Assembly (NCBI GenBank): GCA_942491385.1
Contig: CALOAF010000002.1
Location: forward strand, 372,001-436,000
From: UBA6170 sp942491385
Lineage (GTDB): Bacteria > Chloroflexota > Anaerolineae > Anaerolineales > Anaerolineaceae
Reading direction: 5' to 3'
Length of the DNA: 64,000 nucleotides
Shown here: in pieces, positions 17,135-26,370 of the stretch
Position numbering within the stretch: the stretch's first letter is position 1
Layout of the letters: each line of letters begins with the position of its first letter
Notes under the pieces: model-generated
Database searches by the model: none
What the model was told of the DNA's origin: nothing
What the model saw: the letters and a program-made list of their open reading frames with translations, nothing else
Translations under genes and position numbers: made by a program

Positions 17135-17163
17135 TTTACAGTTATTTTGGCTTTGGCTATAAT
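17135..17163 (+). promoter_or_regulatory. Strong sigma-70-type promoter of degV
   Basis: TTTACA at 17135-17140 and TATAAT at 17158-17163 with a 17-bp spacer, 35 bp before the ATG at 17199, which has AGAAAGG upstream. Confidence 0.8.
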
Positions 17164-17198
17164 TTTGAATAATGATATAGAAAAAAGAAAGGTAAATT

Positions 17199-18140
17199 AT
17201 GGGTAATGTAAAAATTGTCACAGATAGTACATGTGATCTTCCCATTTCTCTCGTAGAAAAATACAATATCGTCGTCGTCCCCTGCTATGTCAATGTCAAT
17301 GGAAAGAGCTATCTGGACGGCATTGAGTTAAGTCGCGAAAGCTTTTTCAAATCGTTGCCCACAGCAGATCCCTTACCAACCACTTCAGCCCCAGGCATGG
17401 ATGCTTTTATCAACGCTTATCAGAAGCTGGCTGACTCTGATGCAGATGGAATAATCTCGATTCACATTTCTGAAACTTTAAGCAATATTAACAATGTGGC
17501 CAAAATTGCAGCCGATTCTTTTAAAGCTGTTCCGATTCGTGTTATTGACTCTGGACAACTCAGTATGGGATTGGGACTTTTGGCATTGGTTGGAGCAAAA
17601 CTGGCACAAGAAGGTGCCAGTCTGGATGAAGTGGCAGCAGAAATATTAAAGAAAAAACCACTCACCAATGCTTTTGCCAAACTGGAAACACTGCAGTATT
17701 TGCGGCGCGGTGGTCGCCTATCAGCTGCCATGCATGGTATCGGCAATCTTCTAGAAATTAAACCCATTACCAAAATGAGTAATGGAATATCCGGGGTAGA
17801 AATGAAACGCACCCGCAAGAAAGTTCATCAACGATTTATGGAAATTGCCAGAGATTTAGGTCCGGCTGAAATGGTCGGCATCATCCATGCCGATGCATAC
17901 CAGAGTGCATTACAGGTTCGGGATGAACTGCAGGAAATCTGGCCGGGAATTGAGCCATTTATTTCCTATGTTACCCCCGCAATTGGCGCGCATGTAGGGC
18001 CTGGAACAATTTGTATTGTTTCCATTCAAAAAGAAATTCATAAACCGCTATTTGAATCAAGGTTCACAAGCATTCGCAATCGAGTGAACAAATTTCGCAA
18101 TCAAGTTAATGGGGAAAACAACAACCCTCAGGAGGAATAA
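17199..18140 (+). CDS. DegV family fatty-acid-binding protein
   Basis: Protein of 313 residues. It opens with KIVTDSTCDLPISLVEKYNI and continues with VNVNGKSYLDGIELSRESFF. TTSAPGMDAF and DGIISIHISETLSN are the ligand-headgroup regions of DegV proteins, with GRLSAA later on. DegV proteins are two-domain cytoplasmic lipid carriers; the FakB type binds fatty acids and presents them to the kinase FakA. No FakA partner is in this window, so which DegV role applies is open. The C-terminal ~40 residues are polar and extra. The ribosome site of the following broken gene is inside the last codons of this one. Confidence 0.9.
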   Translation: MGNVKIVTDSTCDLPISLVEKYNIVVVPCYVNVNGKSYLDGIELSRESFFKSLPTADPLPTTSAPGMDAFINAYQKLADSDADGIISIHISETLSNINNVAKIAADSFKAVPIRVIDSGQLSMGLGLLALVGAKLAQEGASLDEVAAEILKKKPLTNAFAKLETLQYLRRGGRLSAAMHGIGNLLEIKPITKMSNGISGVEMKRTRKKVHQRFMEIARDLGPAEMVGIIHADAYQSALQVRDELQEIWPGIEPFISYVTPAIGAHVGPGTICIVSIQKEIHKPLFESRFTSIRNRVNKFRNQVNGENNNPQEE

Positions 18141-18141
18141 A

Positions 18142-18390
18142 TGAATTTATACCCGTCACCCCAATTATTTTGGTGACGTTGCTCAATGGTGGGGTTTTTA
18201 TTTGATTGCTGCTGGATCCACACTGGGTTTTCTTACCATCATCAGCCCAATCATCTTGACTTATTTCCTCATCAAAGTCTCAGGAGTAGCAATGCTAGAA
18301 AGATCAATAGCAAAAAGAAAACCTGGTTACAAAGAATATATGCAGACAACCAATGCGTGCATTCCCTGGTTTCCTAAAAAAAATAATTAA
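18142..18390 (+). pseudogene. 3' remnant of a DUF1295/steroid-5-alpha-reductase-like gene
   Basis: Directly after degV the plus strand reads IYTRHPNYFGD, then WWGFYLIAAGS, then a hydrophobic segment, VSGVAMLERS and KPGYKEYMQTTNACIPWFPK to a stop at 18390. This is the conserved C-terminal third of DUF1295 proteins (RHPNYFGE ... LLE...RPGYxxY...FIPWFP), membrane NADPH-dependent reductases of about 260 residues. An in-frame TGA stands right before it. An ATG at 18141 with an ideal GGAGG is in another frame and runs only 11 codons. The N-terminal two thirds are missing. A start at 18202 could still give a 62-residue peptide. Confidence 0.8.
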
Positions 18391-18405
18391 CAAAAGAGGT
18401 AAATA

Positions 18406-19179
18406 ATGAAAATCATCCGTGTACTTAATCTTGTTTCGCTGCTAGCAGCCATTGTTGTGAATGGATTGGCCAATGCCCTTCCGATTAATAATCTCCAAAC
18501 CGGAGCCGTAAGTGATTCCTTCGGGGCTTTGTTCACTCCGGCTGGGTATGTCTTCGCTATCTGGGGCGTCATCTATTTGTCACTGGCAGTATTCGGGGTT
18601 TACCAAATCCTGCCTGCTCAAAAGAACAATGCCCGCATAGACCGCATTGGAATCTGGTTCATTCTGGCCAATCTTTTTAATGGCGCATGGATCTTTGCCT
18701 GGCATTACCTTCAATTCCCGGTGTCCTTGGTTTTGATGTTAGGTTTATTGATCTCCTTAGTTGTGATCTACCTGCGCCTGGGAATTGGCGTAAGCAAAAG
18801 CACTCCTAATGAACGCTGGTTGGTTGAGATGCCTTTCAGTATTTACCTGGGTTGGATTTCTGTGGCGACGATCGCAAATGTTTCCGTAGTAATGCTGGAT
18901 TTAAATTGGAATGGTTTTGGAATATCCGAAACGATCTGGACGGTTGTGATGCTGTTCATCGGAACGGTGTTGGGTTTATTAATGACCTTAAGACGATCCG
19001 AAGTCTTCTACACATTGGTACTGATCTGGGCGTTTATTGGTATCACCCAAAATGGGAGTGGCGATCAATTGGTAACCATCACTGCCTGGGCTGGCGCAGC
19101 TATTCTTCTGGTAATGATCATCATCGCGCGCAGTTTTCTTCGCAAAAAACAATTAATCGATCGCTACAAGCGGCCATAA
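18406..19179 (+). CDS. TspO/MBR-like (tryptophan-rich sensory protein related) membrane protein
   Basis: Protein of 257 residues with six to seven membrane helices. It contains NGLANALPINNLQTGAVSD, FTPAGYVFAIWGVIYLSL (the Pro-Trp helix typical of TspO relatives), the segment FNGAWIFAWHYLQFP and MPFSIYLGWISVATIANVSV. The family is the longer, duplicated-helix relative of TspO seen often in Chloroflexota and cyanobacteria; its ligand is not established, although TspO binds porphyrins and sterol-like compounds. It starts 16 bp after the reductase remnant, with AAAGAGG before the ATG, and was probably in an operon with it. A terminator follows. Confidence 0.75.
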   Translation: MKIIRVLNLVSLLAAIVVNGLANALPINNLQTGAVSDSFGALFTPAGYVFAIWGVIYLSLAVFGVYQILPAQKNNARIDRIGIWFILANLFNGAWIFAWHYLQFPVSLVLMLGLLISLVVIYLRLGIGVSKSTPNERWLVEMPFSIYLGWISVATIANVSVVMLDLNWNGFGISETIWTVVMLFIGTVLGLLMTLRRSEVFYTLVLIWAFIGITQNGSGDQLVTITAWAGAAILLVMIIIARSFLRKKQLIDRYKRP

Positions 19180-19201
19180 ATTTTCATTAATCCTAGAATC
19201 C

Positions 19202-19240
19202 AAAAAACACCCATTTTCTCAAGAAAAAAGGGTGTTTTTA
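19202..19240 (+). terminator. Rho-independent terminator after the TspO-like gene
   Basis: AAAAACACCC at 19203-19212 pairs with GGGTGTTTTT at 19230-19239 around a 17-base loop, and the stem runs into the T-run. Confidence 0.9.
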
Positions 19241-19286
19241 ATAAATCTCTAATGGAAAAAATCCTGGATTAGTAGTACATTAATTG

Positions 19287-19369
19287 GTATGATTTCAATA
19301 ATTAGGGGAAGAGTGTTTTTTTTAGCGAGCGTACGCTGGCCTAAAAACACATACCAACCCCATATTATT
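19287..19369. repeat. Dispersed palindromic repeat, copy C
   Basis: Third copy. It starts GTATGATTTCAATAATTAGG and ends ACCAACCCCATATTATT. The outer arms AATAATTAGGGG and CCCCATATTATT pair at 10 of 12 positions, the inner GTGTTTTT pairs with AAAAACAC, and the centre is the perfect palindrome AGCGTACGCT. It lies between the TspO-like gene's terminator and the ABC operon. Confidence 0.8.
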
Positions 19370-19422
19370 AAGACGTTACATTCACAGAGTAAAATTCCTG
19401 ATTTCTAAACATGGGAGGCACA

Positions 19423-20340
19423 ATGATAGAAATTCATGACTTATCCAAATCGTATGGTGAAATTCAGGCAATCCAATCCGCATCGCTCACTATCCAGAAA
19501 GGTGAAATTGTTGGTATGCTGGGGCCAAACGGTGCTGGCAAAACCACCCTGATGAAAATTCTAACCGGTGTATTAGAACCAGACAGCGGCTCAGTTACCA
19601 TCAATGGTTTGGATATTATTAAGGATCGAGCAAAAGTACAGGCAACGATTGGTTATTTGCCTGAAAACGCGCCACTTTATCCCGATTTATCGGTTCAGGA
19701 CTATCTACTGATGATGGCAGAGTTGCGCCAGATTGCACCTGAAAAACAAATTCCGGCAAGCATCGCTGCTATACATGCTGTTAATCTAGATCATGTAGTC
19801 ACCCGACCCATCGGGCAACTCAGCAAAGGTATGCGTCAAAGAGTGGGGTTAGCGCAGGCAATTTTGCACAATCCGGATATTCTCATTCTTGATGAACCAA
19901 CCGTCGGTCTGGACCCCACCCAAATTATTGAAATCCGGCAATTGATTAAAAAACTTGCCAAACAGAGCACGGTTTTGTTCTCCACCCATATTCTCTCTGA
20001 AGTGGAAGCTCTTTGTGATCGGGTAATTATGATCATGAATGGCAGAATTAAAGCCGATTCACGCTTATCAGAACTGTCAAACACAGATAATGCCATATTG
20101 GTTCTGGACGAGGACCGCCCCGACGCTAAAAACTTTTTAGAACAGGTAAGCGGTGTTATTGGGGTCAAAAGGGAAATCCAGCATAACAAACCTGTTTACT
20201 ACATTCAGGGTCAACCTGATGCAGATATCACACCAAAAATTTTCCGGTTATCTGTGGAAAATAATTGGCCCTTGCGCGAACTCCGCAAGGATGTTCACAC
20301 CCTCGAATCAATTTTCAATGAACTGGCTGTGGCAGAGTGA
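19423..20340 (+). CDS. ABC transporter ATP-binding protein (GldA/Nos-type)
   Basis: Protein of 305 residues. Walker A is GPNGAGKTT, the signature is LSKGMRQRVGLAQA, and Walker B is ILILDEPTVGLDP with the H-loop STHILSE. The C-terminal ~90 residues form the extra domain usual in GldA-like and other ABC-2 exporters. I chose ATG 19423 over 19411 because GGGAGG lies just before it, inside the longer reading. The gene is 8 bp before its permease gene and clearly encodes the ATPase of the same transporter. The role is export or membrane remodelling; the substrate is unknown. Confidence 0.9.
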   Translation: MIEIHDLSKSYGEIQAIQSASLTIQKGEIVGMLGPNGAGKTTLMKILTGVLEPDSGSVTINGLDIIKDRAKVQATIGYLPENAPLYPDLSVQDYLLMMAELRQIAPEKQIPASIAAIHAVNLDHVVTRPIGQLSKGMRQRVGLAQAILHNPDILILDEPTVGLDPTQIIEIRQLIKKLAKQSTVLFSTHILSEVEALCDRVIMIMNGRIKADSRLSELSNTDNAILVLDEDRPDAKNFLEQVSGVIGVKREIQHNKPVYYIQGQPDADITPKIFRLSVENNWPLRELRKDVHTLESIFNELAVAE

Positions 20341-20348
20341 GGTAAACA

Positions 20349-23231
20349 ATGAAACAAATTCTCGCCATAACACGTAAAGAACTGAAGAGTTACTTTAATT
20401 CCTTATTAGCCGTCATCTTTTTAGGGACATTTTTAGCTGCCATTGCCATTATTTTCTTCAGTGTTGAAGGATTTTTTGCCAGAGGCATTGCAGATATTAG
20501 ACCTCTCTTTTCCTGGATTCCCGTCTTGATGATTTTCTTAATTGCAGCGCTGACCATGCGCCAATGGAGTGAGGAACAACGCTCTGGGACTCTGGAGATA
20601 TTGCTCTCGTTGCCAACCAGCCATGTTCAATTGGTGTTAGGAAAATTCCTGGCTGTTATGAGCATGATCGGAATTGCATTGTTATTGACTTTGCCTTTCC
20701 CCATCATGGTCTCCCTTTTGGGGAATTTGGATTGGGGTCCGGTGGTCGGGGGATACCTGGCATCCATTTTAATCGCAGCTGCCTATGCATCCATCGGTTT
20801 ATTCATTTCCTCCCGAACCGATAATCAAATCGTAGCATTAATCCTGACTGTGCTCACCGGCGGTGCTTTTTATTTGATGGGCAGTTCATTCTTCACGAGT
20901 TTTTTTCCCGCTTCAGTGGTCGAGATTCTGCGTGCAATTGGGACCGGCAGTCGCTTTGAAAGTATACAGCGTGGAGTCATTGATTTACGTGATCTTATTT
21001 ATTATGCTTCGTTGAGCGGCATCTTCATTGTGCTAAATATACTTTCCATTGATCGTTTTCGTTGGTCTGAACAAGCCACTCAATACCGTTTCACCATTTT
21101 GCGAACAACAGCGTTAATTTGTCTGAATTTAATTGCAATCAATATCTGGGTCTACCCACTGTCTGGTTTGAGGTTGGATTTAACCGCCCAAAAAGAATTC
21201 ACCATTTCTCAAACAACCAGGGATTTATCCTCAACGTTGCCGGAACAACTCCTCATCCGTGCCTATCTGAGCGAAAAAACACATCCCTTGCTTGCTCCCC
21301 TGATTCCGCAGATCAGCGATATGCTCAAAGAATACGAAATCGCTTCTCGCGGAATGATTAAAGCCGAAGTTATAGATCCGATTAGTGATCCAGAAATTGA
21401 AACTGAAGCCAACCAAGCCTACGGAATTCAACCAACGCCATTTCAGATCGCTGGCAGAAATGAATCGTCCATTGTCAATGCCTATTTTAATATTTTGGTG
21501 CGCTATGCCGATCAGTCAATTGTGATCGGTTTGGAGGATTTAATCGAAGTTCAACAATCTGCCAGTGGGGTAAACGTCAGCCTTAAAAATCTTGAATATA
21601 ACCTCACCTCAGCCATTAAGAAAACTGTCTATGGCTTTCAAAGTATTGATTCGATTCTGGCCGAACTTGAAGAACCTGTTAAATTGACATTGCTTTTATC
21701 CCAAAGTCTATTACCGGCGAATGAAAATGAAATCGTTGTTCAAATTACCCAGATCGCCAATCAAATTCAGGATCAATCGGAAGGTAAATTTATTTTCGAA
21801 ATCGTAGACCCGGATGTTGCTGGGGCAAGCATTTCCCGTCAACAATTAATCGAAGAATTAGGTATAGAACCTTATCCGGTAGCATTATTCTCTCAGGATT
21901 CCTATTTCTTCCACCTTTTGCTTCAGAATGGTGACCAGGCACAAATTATCTATCCACCCACCGAGGTGAATGCTGCTGACATTCGTTTAGAGATCGAATC
22001 GGCACTGAAAAGAACTTCCAGTGGATTTCTGAAAATGATCGGCATCTGGACCCCTCCCAGCACCACTCAAGATGTGTATGGTCAAACACAACAAGCGATT
22101 TCTAGTTATCAGTCAGCATTGGGACAATTAAACACTGACTACGAACTTCAGTATGTTGACCTGAGCACAGGTCGAATACCAGATAATTTTGATGCAGTTG
22201 TCATTATTGCCCCTCAAAACCTTGGTGAAATGGAACAATATGCGATCGACCAATTCTTGATGCGGGGAGGCGCTGTGATCCTAGCCATCAGCCCATATAA
22301 ACTGGATGCTGACTATGTCAATGGCTATCTGACATTAACCCCAATTGAGACTGGTTTGATTGATATGCTGAATGCTTATGGCATCTTTGTTCAGAACCAA
22401 TTGGTAATGGACACACAAAATGCTGCCTTCCCGGTCGCGGTTAATCGAAACGTTGGTCAGGTACAGGTTCAGGAGATACAGGCCATTGACTATCCATATT
22501 TTATAGATGTCAGACCGGAAATGATGAATTCTGAAAACCTGATCGTTTCTGGTTTACCAGCCATCAGCATGAACTGGGCTTCTCCAGTCCAGGTTGCAAA
22601 TGAACAGACCAATCAACGGGAGACAACCATACTGCTCAGCTCCAGTGAACAGGCATGGACTTCCACAGACACCAATATCCAACCTGATTTTGAGTTATAT
22701 CCAGAGTTTGGATTTGCAATCTCAGACACCCGTGCTGCATATCCGTTGGCTGTATCCATGACAGGCACCTTTACATCCTACTTCGCAGATAAACCAGCCC
22801 CTACGATAACTAATGCAGATGGCACTGAAAATACCAACCCGGTATTATCAGCCATTAGTCAGTCATCCCCCAATAGTCGGCTGGTTGTTTTTGGCAGCAC
22901 AGGGTTTATTGATGATTTCCCGCTGCAATTATCCTCACGCTTAACCCAGGATTACGTCGTCAATAATTTGCGTTTACTGCAAAATGCTGTGGATTGGTCT
23001 GTAGAAGATACGGATCTTCTTTCCATTCGTTCACGTGGATCCGCTACCAGGGTGCTAATCCCCCTGGATGCCAATCAACAGGCATATCGGGAAATCAGCA
23101 TTTATGTGATTGAAGCCATCTTGCTGTTTGGATTATATGGCTATTGGCAAATCCGCAAACGCAAGAATAAATCAATATCCATCCTGTCATACGAATCGAA
23201 AAAGACCAGGAAAGGAGCATCCAATGAATAA
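20349..23231 (+). CDS. ABC-2 permease fused to a GldG-like extracytoplasmic domain
   Basis: Protein of 960 residues that joins two proteins separate in Bacteroidetes. Residues ~1-240 are an ABC-2 permease with six helices and the cytoplasmic motif RQWSEEQRSGTLEILLSLP. A helix near 255-275 leads to a GldG-type domain (DLTAQKEFTISQTTRDLSS, later FLMRGGAVILAISP). A final membrane helix lies near 920-940 (IYVIEAILLFGLYGYWQIRK) before a basic tail. In other phyla GldA/F/G are linked to gliding; in Chloroflexota such systems are of unknown function. It overlaps the next gene by 8 bp, so all three are translationally coupled. Confidence 0.85.
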   Translation: MKQILAITRKELKSYFNSLLAVIFLGTFLAAIAIIFFSVEGFFARGIADIRPLFSWIPVLMIFLIAALTMRQWSEEQRSGTLEILLSLPTSHVQLVLGKFLAVMSMIGIALLLTLPFPIMVSLLGNLDWGPVVGGYLASILIAAAYASIGLFISSRTDNQIVALILTVLTGGAFYLMGSSFFTSFFPASVVEILRAIGTGSRFESIQRGVIDLRDLIYYASLSGIFIVLNILSIDRFRWSEQATQYRFTILRTTALICLNLIAINIWVYPLSGLRLDLTAQKEFTISQTTRDLSSTLPEQLLIRAYLSEKTHPLLAPLIPQISDMLKEYEIASRGMIKAEVIDPISDPEIETEANQAYGIQPTPFQIAGRNESSIVNAYFNILVRYADQSIVIGLEDLIEVQQSASGVNVSLKNLEYNLTSAIKKTVYGFQSIDSILAELEEPVKLTLLLSQSLLPANENEIVVQITQIANQIQDQSEGKFIFEIVDPDVAGASISRQQLIEELGIEPYPVALFSQDSYFFHLLLQNGDQAQIIYPPTEVNAADIRLEIESALKRTSSGFLKMIGIWTPPSTTQDVYGQTQQAISSYQSALGQLNTDYELQYVDLSTGRIPDNFDAVVIIAPQNLGEMEQYAIDQFLMRGGAVILAISPYKLDADYVNGYLTLTPIETGLIDMLNAYGIFVQNQLVMDTQNAAFPVAVNRNVGQVQVQEIQAIDYPYFIDVRPEMMNSENLIVSGLPAISMNWASPVQVANEQTNQRETTILLSSSEQAWTSTDTNIQPDFELYPEFGFAISDTRAAYPLAVSMTGTFTSYFADKPAPTITNADGTENTNPVLSAISQSSPNSRLVVFGSTGFIDDFPLQLSSRLTQDYVVNNLRLLQNAVDWSVEDTDLLSIRSRGSATRVLIPLDANQQAYREISIYVIEAILLFGLYGYWQIRKRKNKSISILSYESKKTRKGASNE

Positions 23232-24189
23232 AATACAAAAATATCTTCTGGCTGTCCTGGGATTGCAAGTCATTTTAATTTTGGTGGTTTTTCTGCTGCA
23301 AAGACCTGTGGCCGCCAGCAACAATCTAATCTTCCCCGACCTGAAAGTGGAGTCAGTTTCTGCAATTACAATCAGTGATTCAACTGGTCAAAGTGTCTCT
23401 CTTGAAAAAAAAGGTGAAAAATGGGTATTACCTTTGCAGGGTGATTACCCCGTGATGACGGGAACTGTTCAGCAATTGGTAGAAAAACTTGCCACCATGC
23501 GCGATAATCGAGTGGTGACACGCTCAGAAACCAGTCAGAAGCGCTTGAATATTTCAAATGATAATTTTGAAAGGAAAGTAGAACTGACACTGAATGGAAC
23601 ACCGGAGATCATCTATTTCGGATCATCCCCGACAACCAGTAATATTCATTTTCGTTTGGATGGCAAACCAGAAGTTTACCTGACGAATGCGCTCTCAACC
23701 ACACAATTACCAAACTCCATTTCTGGTTGGGTGGATACAACTATCTATCAAATCCCCGCGAGTTCCGTGGAGAAAATACAGATTTCGAATACTGCTGGTG
23801 AATTTATTTTTGAACTGGATGCCGACTCAGCCTGGACTTCGCAATCAGTAGAGCAAGGATTTCAATTCGATCAAAGCAAATGGAGCAGCCTTTTGACCGG
23901 TTTTTCCACCCTGCGATTTGTTGAACCGGTTTCAAAATCTGAAAAAACCGAATATGGATTTGAAAAACCACAGGCACGTATGCAGATCGATTATTCAACT
24001 GAGGATGGTGAATTAAAATCAGCCGAATTAATCATCGGGAATCAGGATGCAGCTGGAAATTATTTCGTAAAATGGACTGGCTCAGAATATATTACCCTCA
24101 TTTCGAGCTTCAACGCAGAAAGATTTGTCAATCTCACTGCCGATGATTATTCCAGCCAGATTGCAACCGAAGAAACTGGCGAAGAATAA
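23224..24189 (+). CDS. DUF4340 domain protein, third gene of the GldF/G-type ABC operon
   Basis: Protein of 321 residues with one N-terminal membrane helix (LAVLGLQVILILVVFLLQRP) and an extracytoplasmic beta-rich domain with DUF4340 repeats (KVESVSAITISDSTGQSVSL, EKIQISNTAGEFIFELDAD). DUF4340 proteins regularly follow GldG-like permeases, which agrees with the order here. The start at 23224 follows AGGAAAGGAG; the longer reading lies inside the previous gene and is not real. The last codon run is acidic. Most likely a membrane-anchored accessory part of the transporter. No enzymatic motif is visible. Confidence 0.8.
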   Translation: MNKIQKYLLAVLGLQVILILVVFLLQRPVAASNNLIFPDLKVESVSAITISDSTGQSVSLEKKGEKWVLPLQGDYPVMTGTVQQLVEKLATMRDNRVVTRSETSQKRLNISNDNFERKVELTLNGTPEIIYFGSSPTTSNIHFRLDGKPEVYLTNALSTTQLPNSISGWVDTTIYQIPASSVEKIQISNTAGEFIFELDADSAWTSQSVEQGFQFDQSKWSSLLTGFSTLRFVEPVSKSEKTEYGFEKPQARMQIDYSTEDGELKSAELIIGNQDAAGNYFVKWTGSEYITLISSFNAERFVNLTADDYSSQIATEETGEE

Positions 24190-24199
24190 CCTTCAATTG

Positions 24200-25162
24200 T
24201 TATTTTTCCGCGGTGGGAATGGAAACTGATTGCATCAGCATTCCCATTCTCACCCGGATGGTGGCTGCCAGTTGCATTTTATTTTGTTCTTCTGCCAAAG
24301 CGGCTGCTTTTTCATAAGCAGTTTGTGCTTGATCTTTTTGCCCTCTTGTTTCAAATACCAACCCCTGAAAAAGATATGCTTCTGCTGATTGCGCATTAAT
24401 CTCTAATAATTGATCTGCATCTTTCAAAACGTCATCTAAAAGTCCAAATTGCATAGAAACATTGGCTCTTTCATAATAAAAGTATTCCGGATCTTCGACA
24501 AATTGCCGAGCTGTGGCAAATGAAGATTTCGCTTCAGCTTCATTTCCTAATACCTTCTCCAGAACCCCTCTTTTGATCCACAGAGGAAAATAATCAGGAG
24601 CAAGCGCTAGGGCACCTTCCATCTCTTTCATCGCATTCAAATAATCCCCTGTAAGAATATAATCATCAATTCTGGTCTCATAATCCAATCTGGCTCGCAC
24701 TTCCGGCGGAGGAGCAATGAATTTGTCATAAACAACGATCAGGGCTGCAATGAGCACCAGCACAATTACAGCGGTGACGCCGGCTCGCTTGACTCCTTTT
24801 ATTCTTTTTTCATCTAGATAATGATCCAGATACCACCACCAGTGATCGTTACTTACCGCTTTTATTTTTCTTTTTTCCTGCAACGAATCGACTCCCCCTA
24901 CAGTTTTTACCAGAAGTTTTGCTGAGGAATAAATCCGCTTTGAAACGTAATTGTATTGTGATTGGAACTTTTGTCTTTCATCTGCATGTAAGTTTTTTTC
25001 TCGATCCAAAATCTCATCCATGAGATTGAAAATTTTCTCGGCAATCGGTCCTTGACTGCCATCTATTTTTCCGAGAATTGTTTCAATTTCATCAAGATTC
25101 GAGCTGATCGATTTGAATTCATCTTTTTTATGAAAGTATTTATCCTTGCCAGTTGGGAGCAT
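24200..25162 (-). CDS. Single-pass membrane protein with TPR domain
   Basis: Protein of 320 residues. The first ~110 residues are charged and helical with no recognised family. A basic stretch and one membrane helix follow (about 128-150, VTAVIVLVLIAALIVVYDKF). The C-terminal ~150 residues hold about four tetratricopeptide repeats (YLNAMKEMEGALALAPDYFPL, AYLFQGLVFETRGQKDQAQT and similar). This suggests a membrane-tethered protein-interaction scaffold. It is convergent to the ABC operon with an 11-bp gap. AAGGAAA precedes the ATG. Confidence 0.75.
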   Translation of the reverse strand: MLPTGKDKYFHKKDEFKSISSNLDEIETILGKIDGSQGPIAEKIFNLMDEILDREKNLHADERQKFQSQYNYVSKRIYSSAKLLVKTVGGVDSLQEKRKIKAVSNDHWWWYLDHYLDEKRIKGVKRAGVTAVIVLVLIAALIVVYDKFIAPPPEVRARLDYETRIDDYILTGDYLNAMKEMEGALALAPDYFPLWIKRGVLEKVLGNEAEAKSSFATARQFVEDPEYFYYERANVSMQFGLLDDVLKDADQLLEINAQSAEAYLFQGLVFETRGQKDQAQTAYEKAAALAEEQNKMQLAATIRVRMGMLMQSVSIPTAEK

Positions 25163-25287
25163 ATTAATTTCCTTATTGTTCCAATTGTATTACAGGTTTG
25201 AAGACTTAACGGATTTTGCCATCCGCCCGTAAATCATACGATTGTGGACGCAATAATCAACCTCGGTGATGGACACAAGGTTGATCA

Positions 25288-26190
25288 TTAATAATTCCAA
25301 AGTGGTGTGTTCGTCGCATAAAAGTGGCAGCGAACACACCATAAATTTCTAGCCAGAACCCCATCCGGATTGGTAATCCCAATGAACTCGTCAAACGGCA
25401 CTACCACTTTGATGTAACCCGCAGCATACGGGGCGACCTGATACGGGTCAAAGGTGATCTGCAGCCCGTCCGGTGTCAGATTCCAGTTGCGATAATTCTC
25501 GGCTTTAGGCAGCATGCCATCAGTGAAGGTGAACCACTCCTCACCGGTAAGTTCATTCGTGGCGTAATCCGATATCAATTGCAGGTAATCAGCACCAGGT
25601 TGGAACAGATCGCTCAGCACCAGCACCTGCTGGTTGCGCACATCGTAGTTCAAAACCGTCGAGAAAGGTAAAGGATGTGCCGCACCGCTGTAGTACTCGC
25701 TAAGCTTGAAATAAACACTTATCACTTCAGGGGTCTTTTCCAGCACAGTGAATTCCATGCTCACAATGCTGTAGGACATTAGATTGGGGTCATTGACTGG
25801 TGGAAAAGTCGCCAGGTTTTCCATAAAAGCATTCGTCACACGCTCCGCAATCGCCCGGCTGGCCAGGTTAAACACATCCATCCCGTCAATTACCAGATAA
25901 TTGACTGCGACCGTGTACTTGGGGTCATCACCCTCGTCTTTTATCGTCTGCTGCTCTATCACCAGCGCTGTTGCAGTGGTTGAGAGGGTAGGCTCAGCAG
26001 TGGGTAATTCAGGGGTAGCCACTTGCAAAACTTCAGTGGCCCTTGGTTGTGTGTCCTGATAAAACGTCATCGCATTTATTGGTGTTTCAGTTAGCAGAAT
26101 CTGTTCCTGAGTCAGCGCGCAGGCTAGCAGACTCAATCCACCTATCGCCAATAGTGTGATGATACAGACACTTATCCCTTTCGGACACAT
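25288..26190 (-). CDS. DUF3298 (RsiV-like) lipoprotein
   Basis: Protein of 300 residues with a lipoprotein signal ending LSLLAC and a Thr-rich linker to about residue 80. The C-terminal domain is of DUF3298 type: EYYSGAAHPLPFSTVLNYD, QVLVLSDLFQPGADYLQL, WNLTPDGLQITFDPYQVAPYA and IKVVVPFDEF. In Bacillus this domain forms the extracellular part of the lysozyme-sensing anti-sigma factor RsiV; here it has no cytoplasmic part, so it is a surface lipoprotein, perhaps ligand-binding. Single gene. An AACCT/AGGTT stem-loop lies just past its stop. Confidence 0.75.
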   Translation of the reverse strand: MCPKGISVCIITLLAIGGLSLLACALTQEQILLTETPINAMTFYQDTQPRATEVLQVATPELPTAEPTLSTTATALVIEQQTIKDEGDDPKYTVAVNYLVIDGMDVFNLASRAIAERVTNAFMENLATFPPVNDPNLMSYSIVSMEFTVLEKTPEVISVYFKLSEYYSGAAHPLPFSTVLNYDVRNQQVLVLSDLFQPGADYLQLISDYATNELTGEEWFTFTDGMLPKAENYRNWNLTPDGLQITFDPYQVAPYAAGYIKVVVPFDEFIGITNPDGVLARNLWCVRCHFYATNTPLWNY

Positions 26191-26370
26191 ATCTCTTTTC
26201 TCTTTTCTTTCAATAAATCAACTTCACATAAATTCCTTGCTAACAATTCCCCTCACAAAGATCAGGGTTTTGGTTGAACTCACTTAACTTTAACATTATA
26301 TGTTCCATTTTGCAGCATTTTTTCAACTATTTCATAAAATCGAACATTGTATTTATTATTTCCAGCCTGG

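Noticed and set aside
13343..19369. Reading the palindromic repeats as ordinary terminators
   Set aside because: They are ~80 bp and share primary sequence outside the stems. Copy A lies upstream of a gene, and copy C follows a separate, good terminator.
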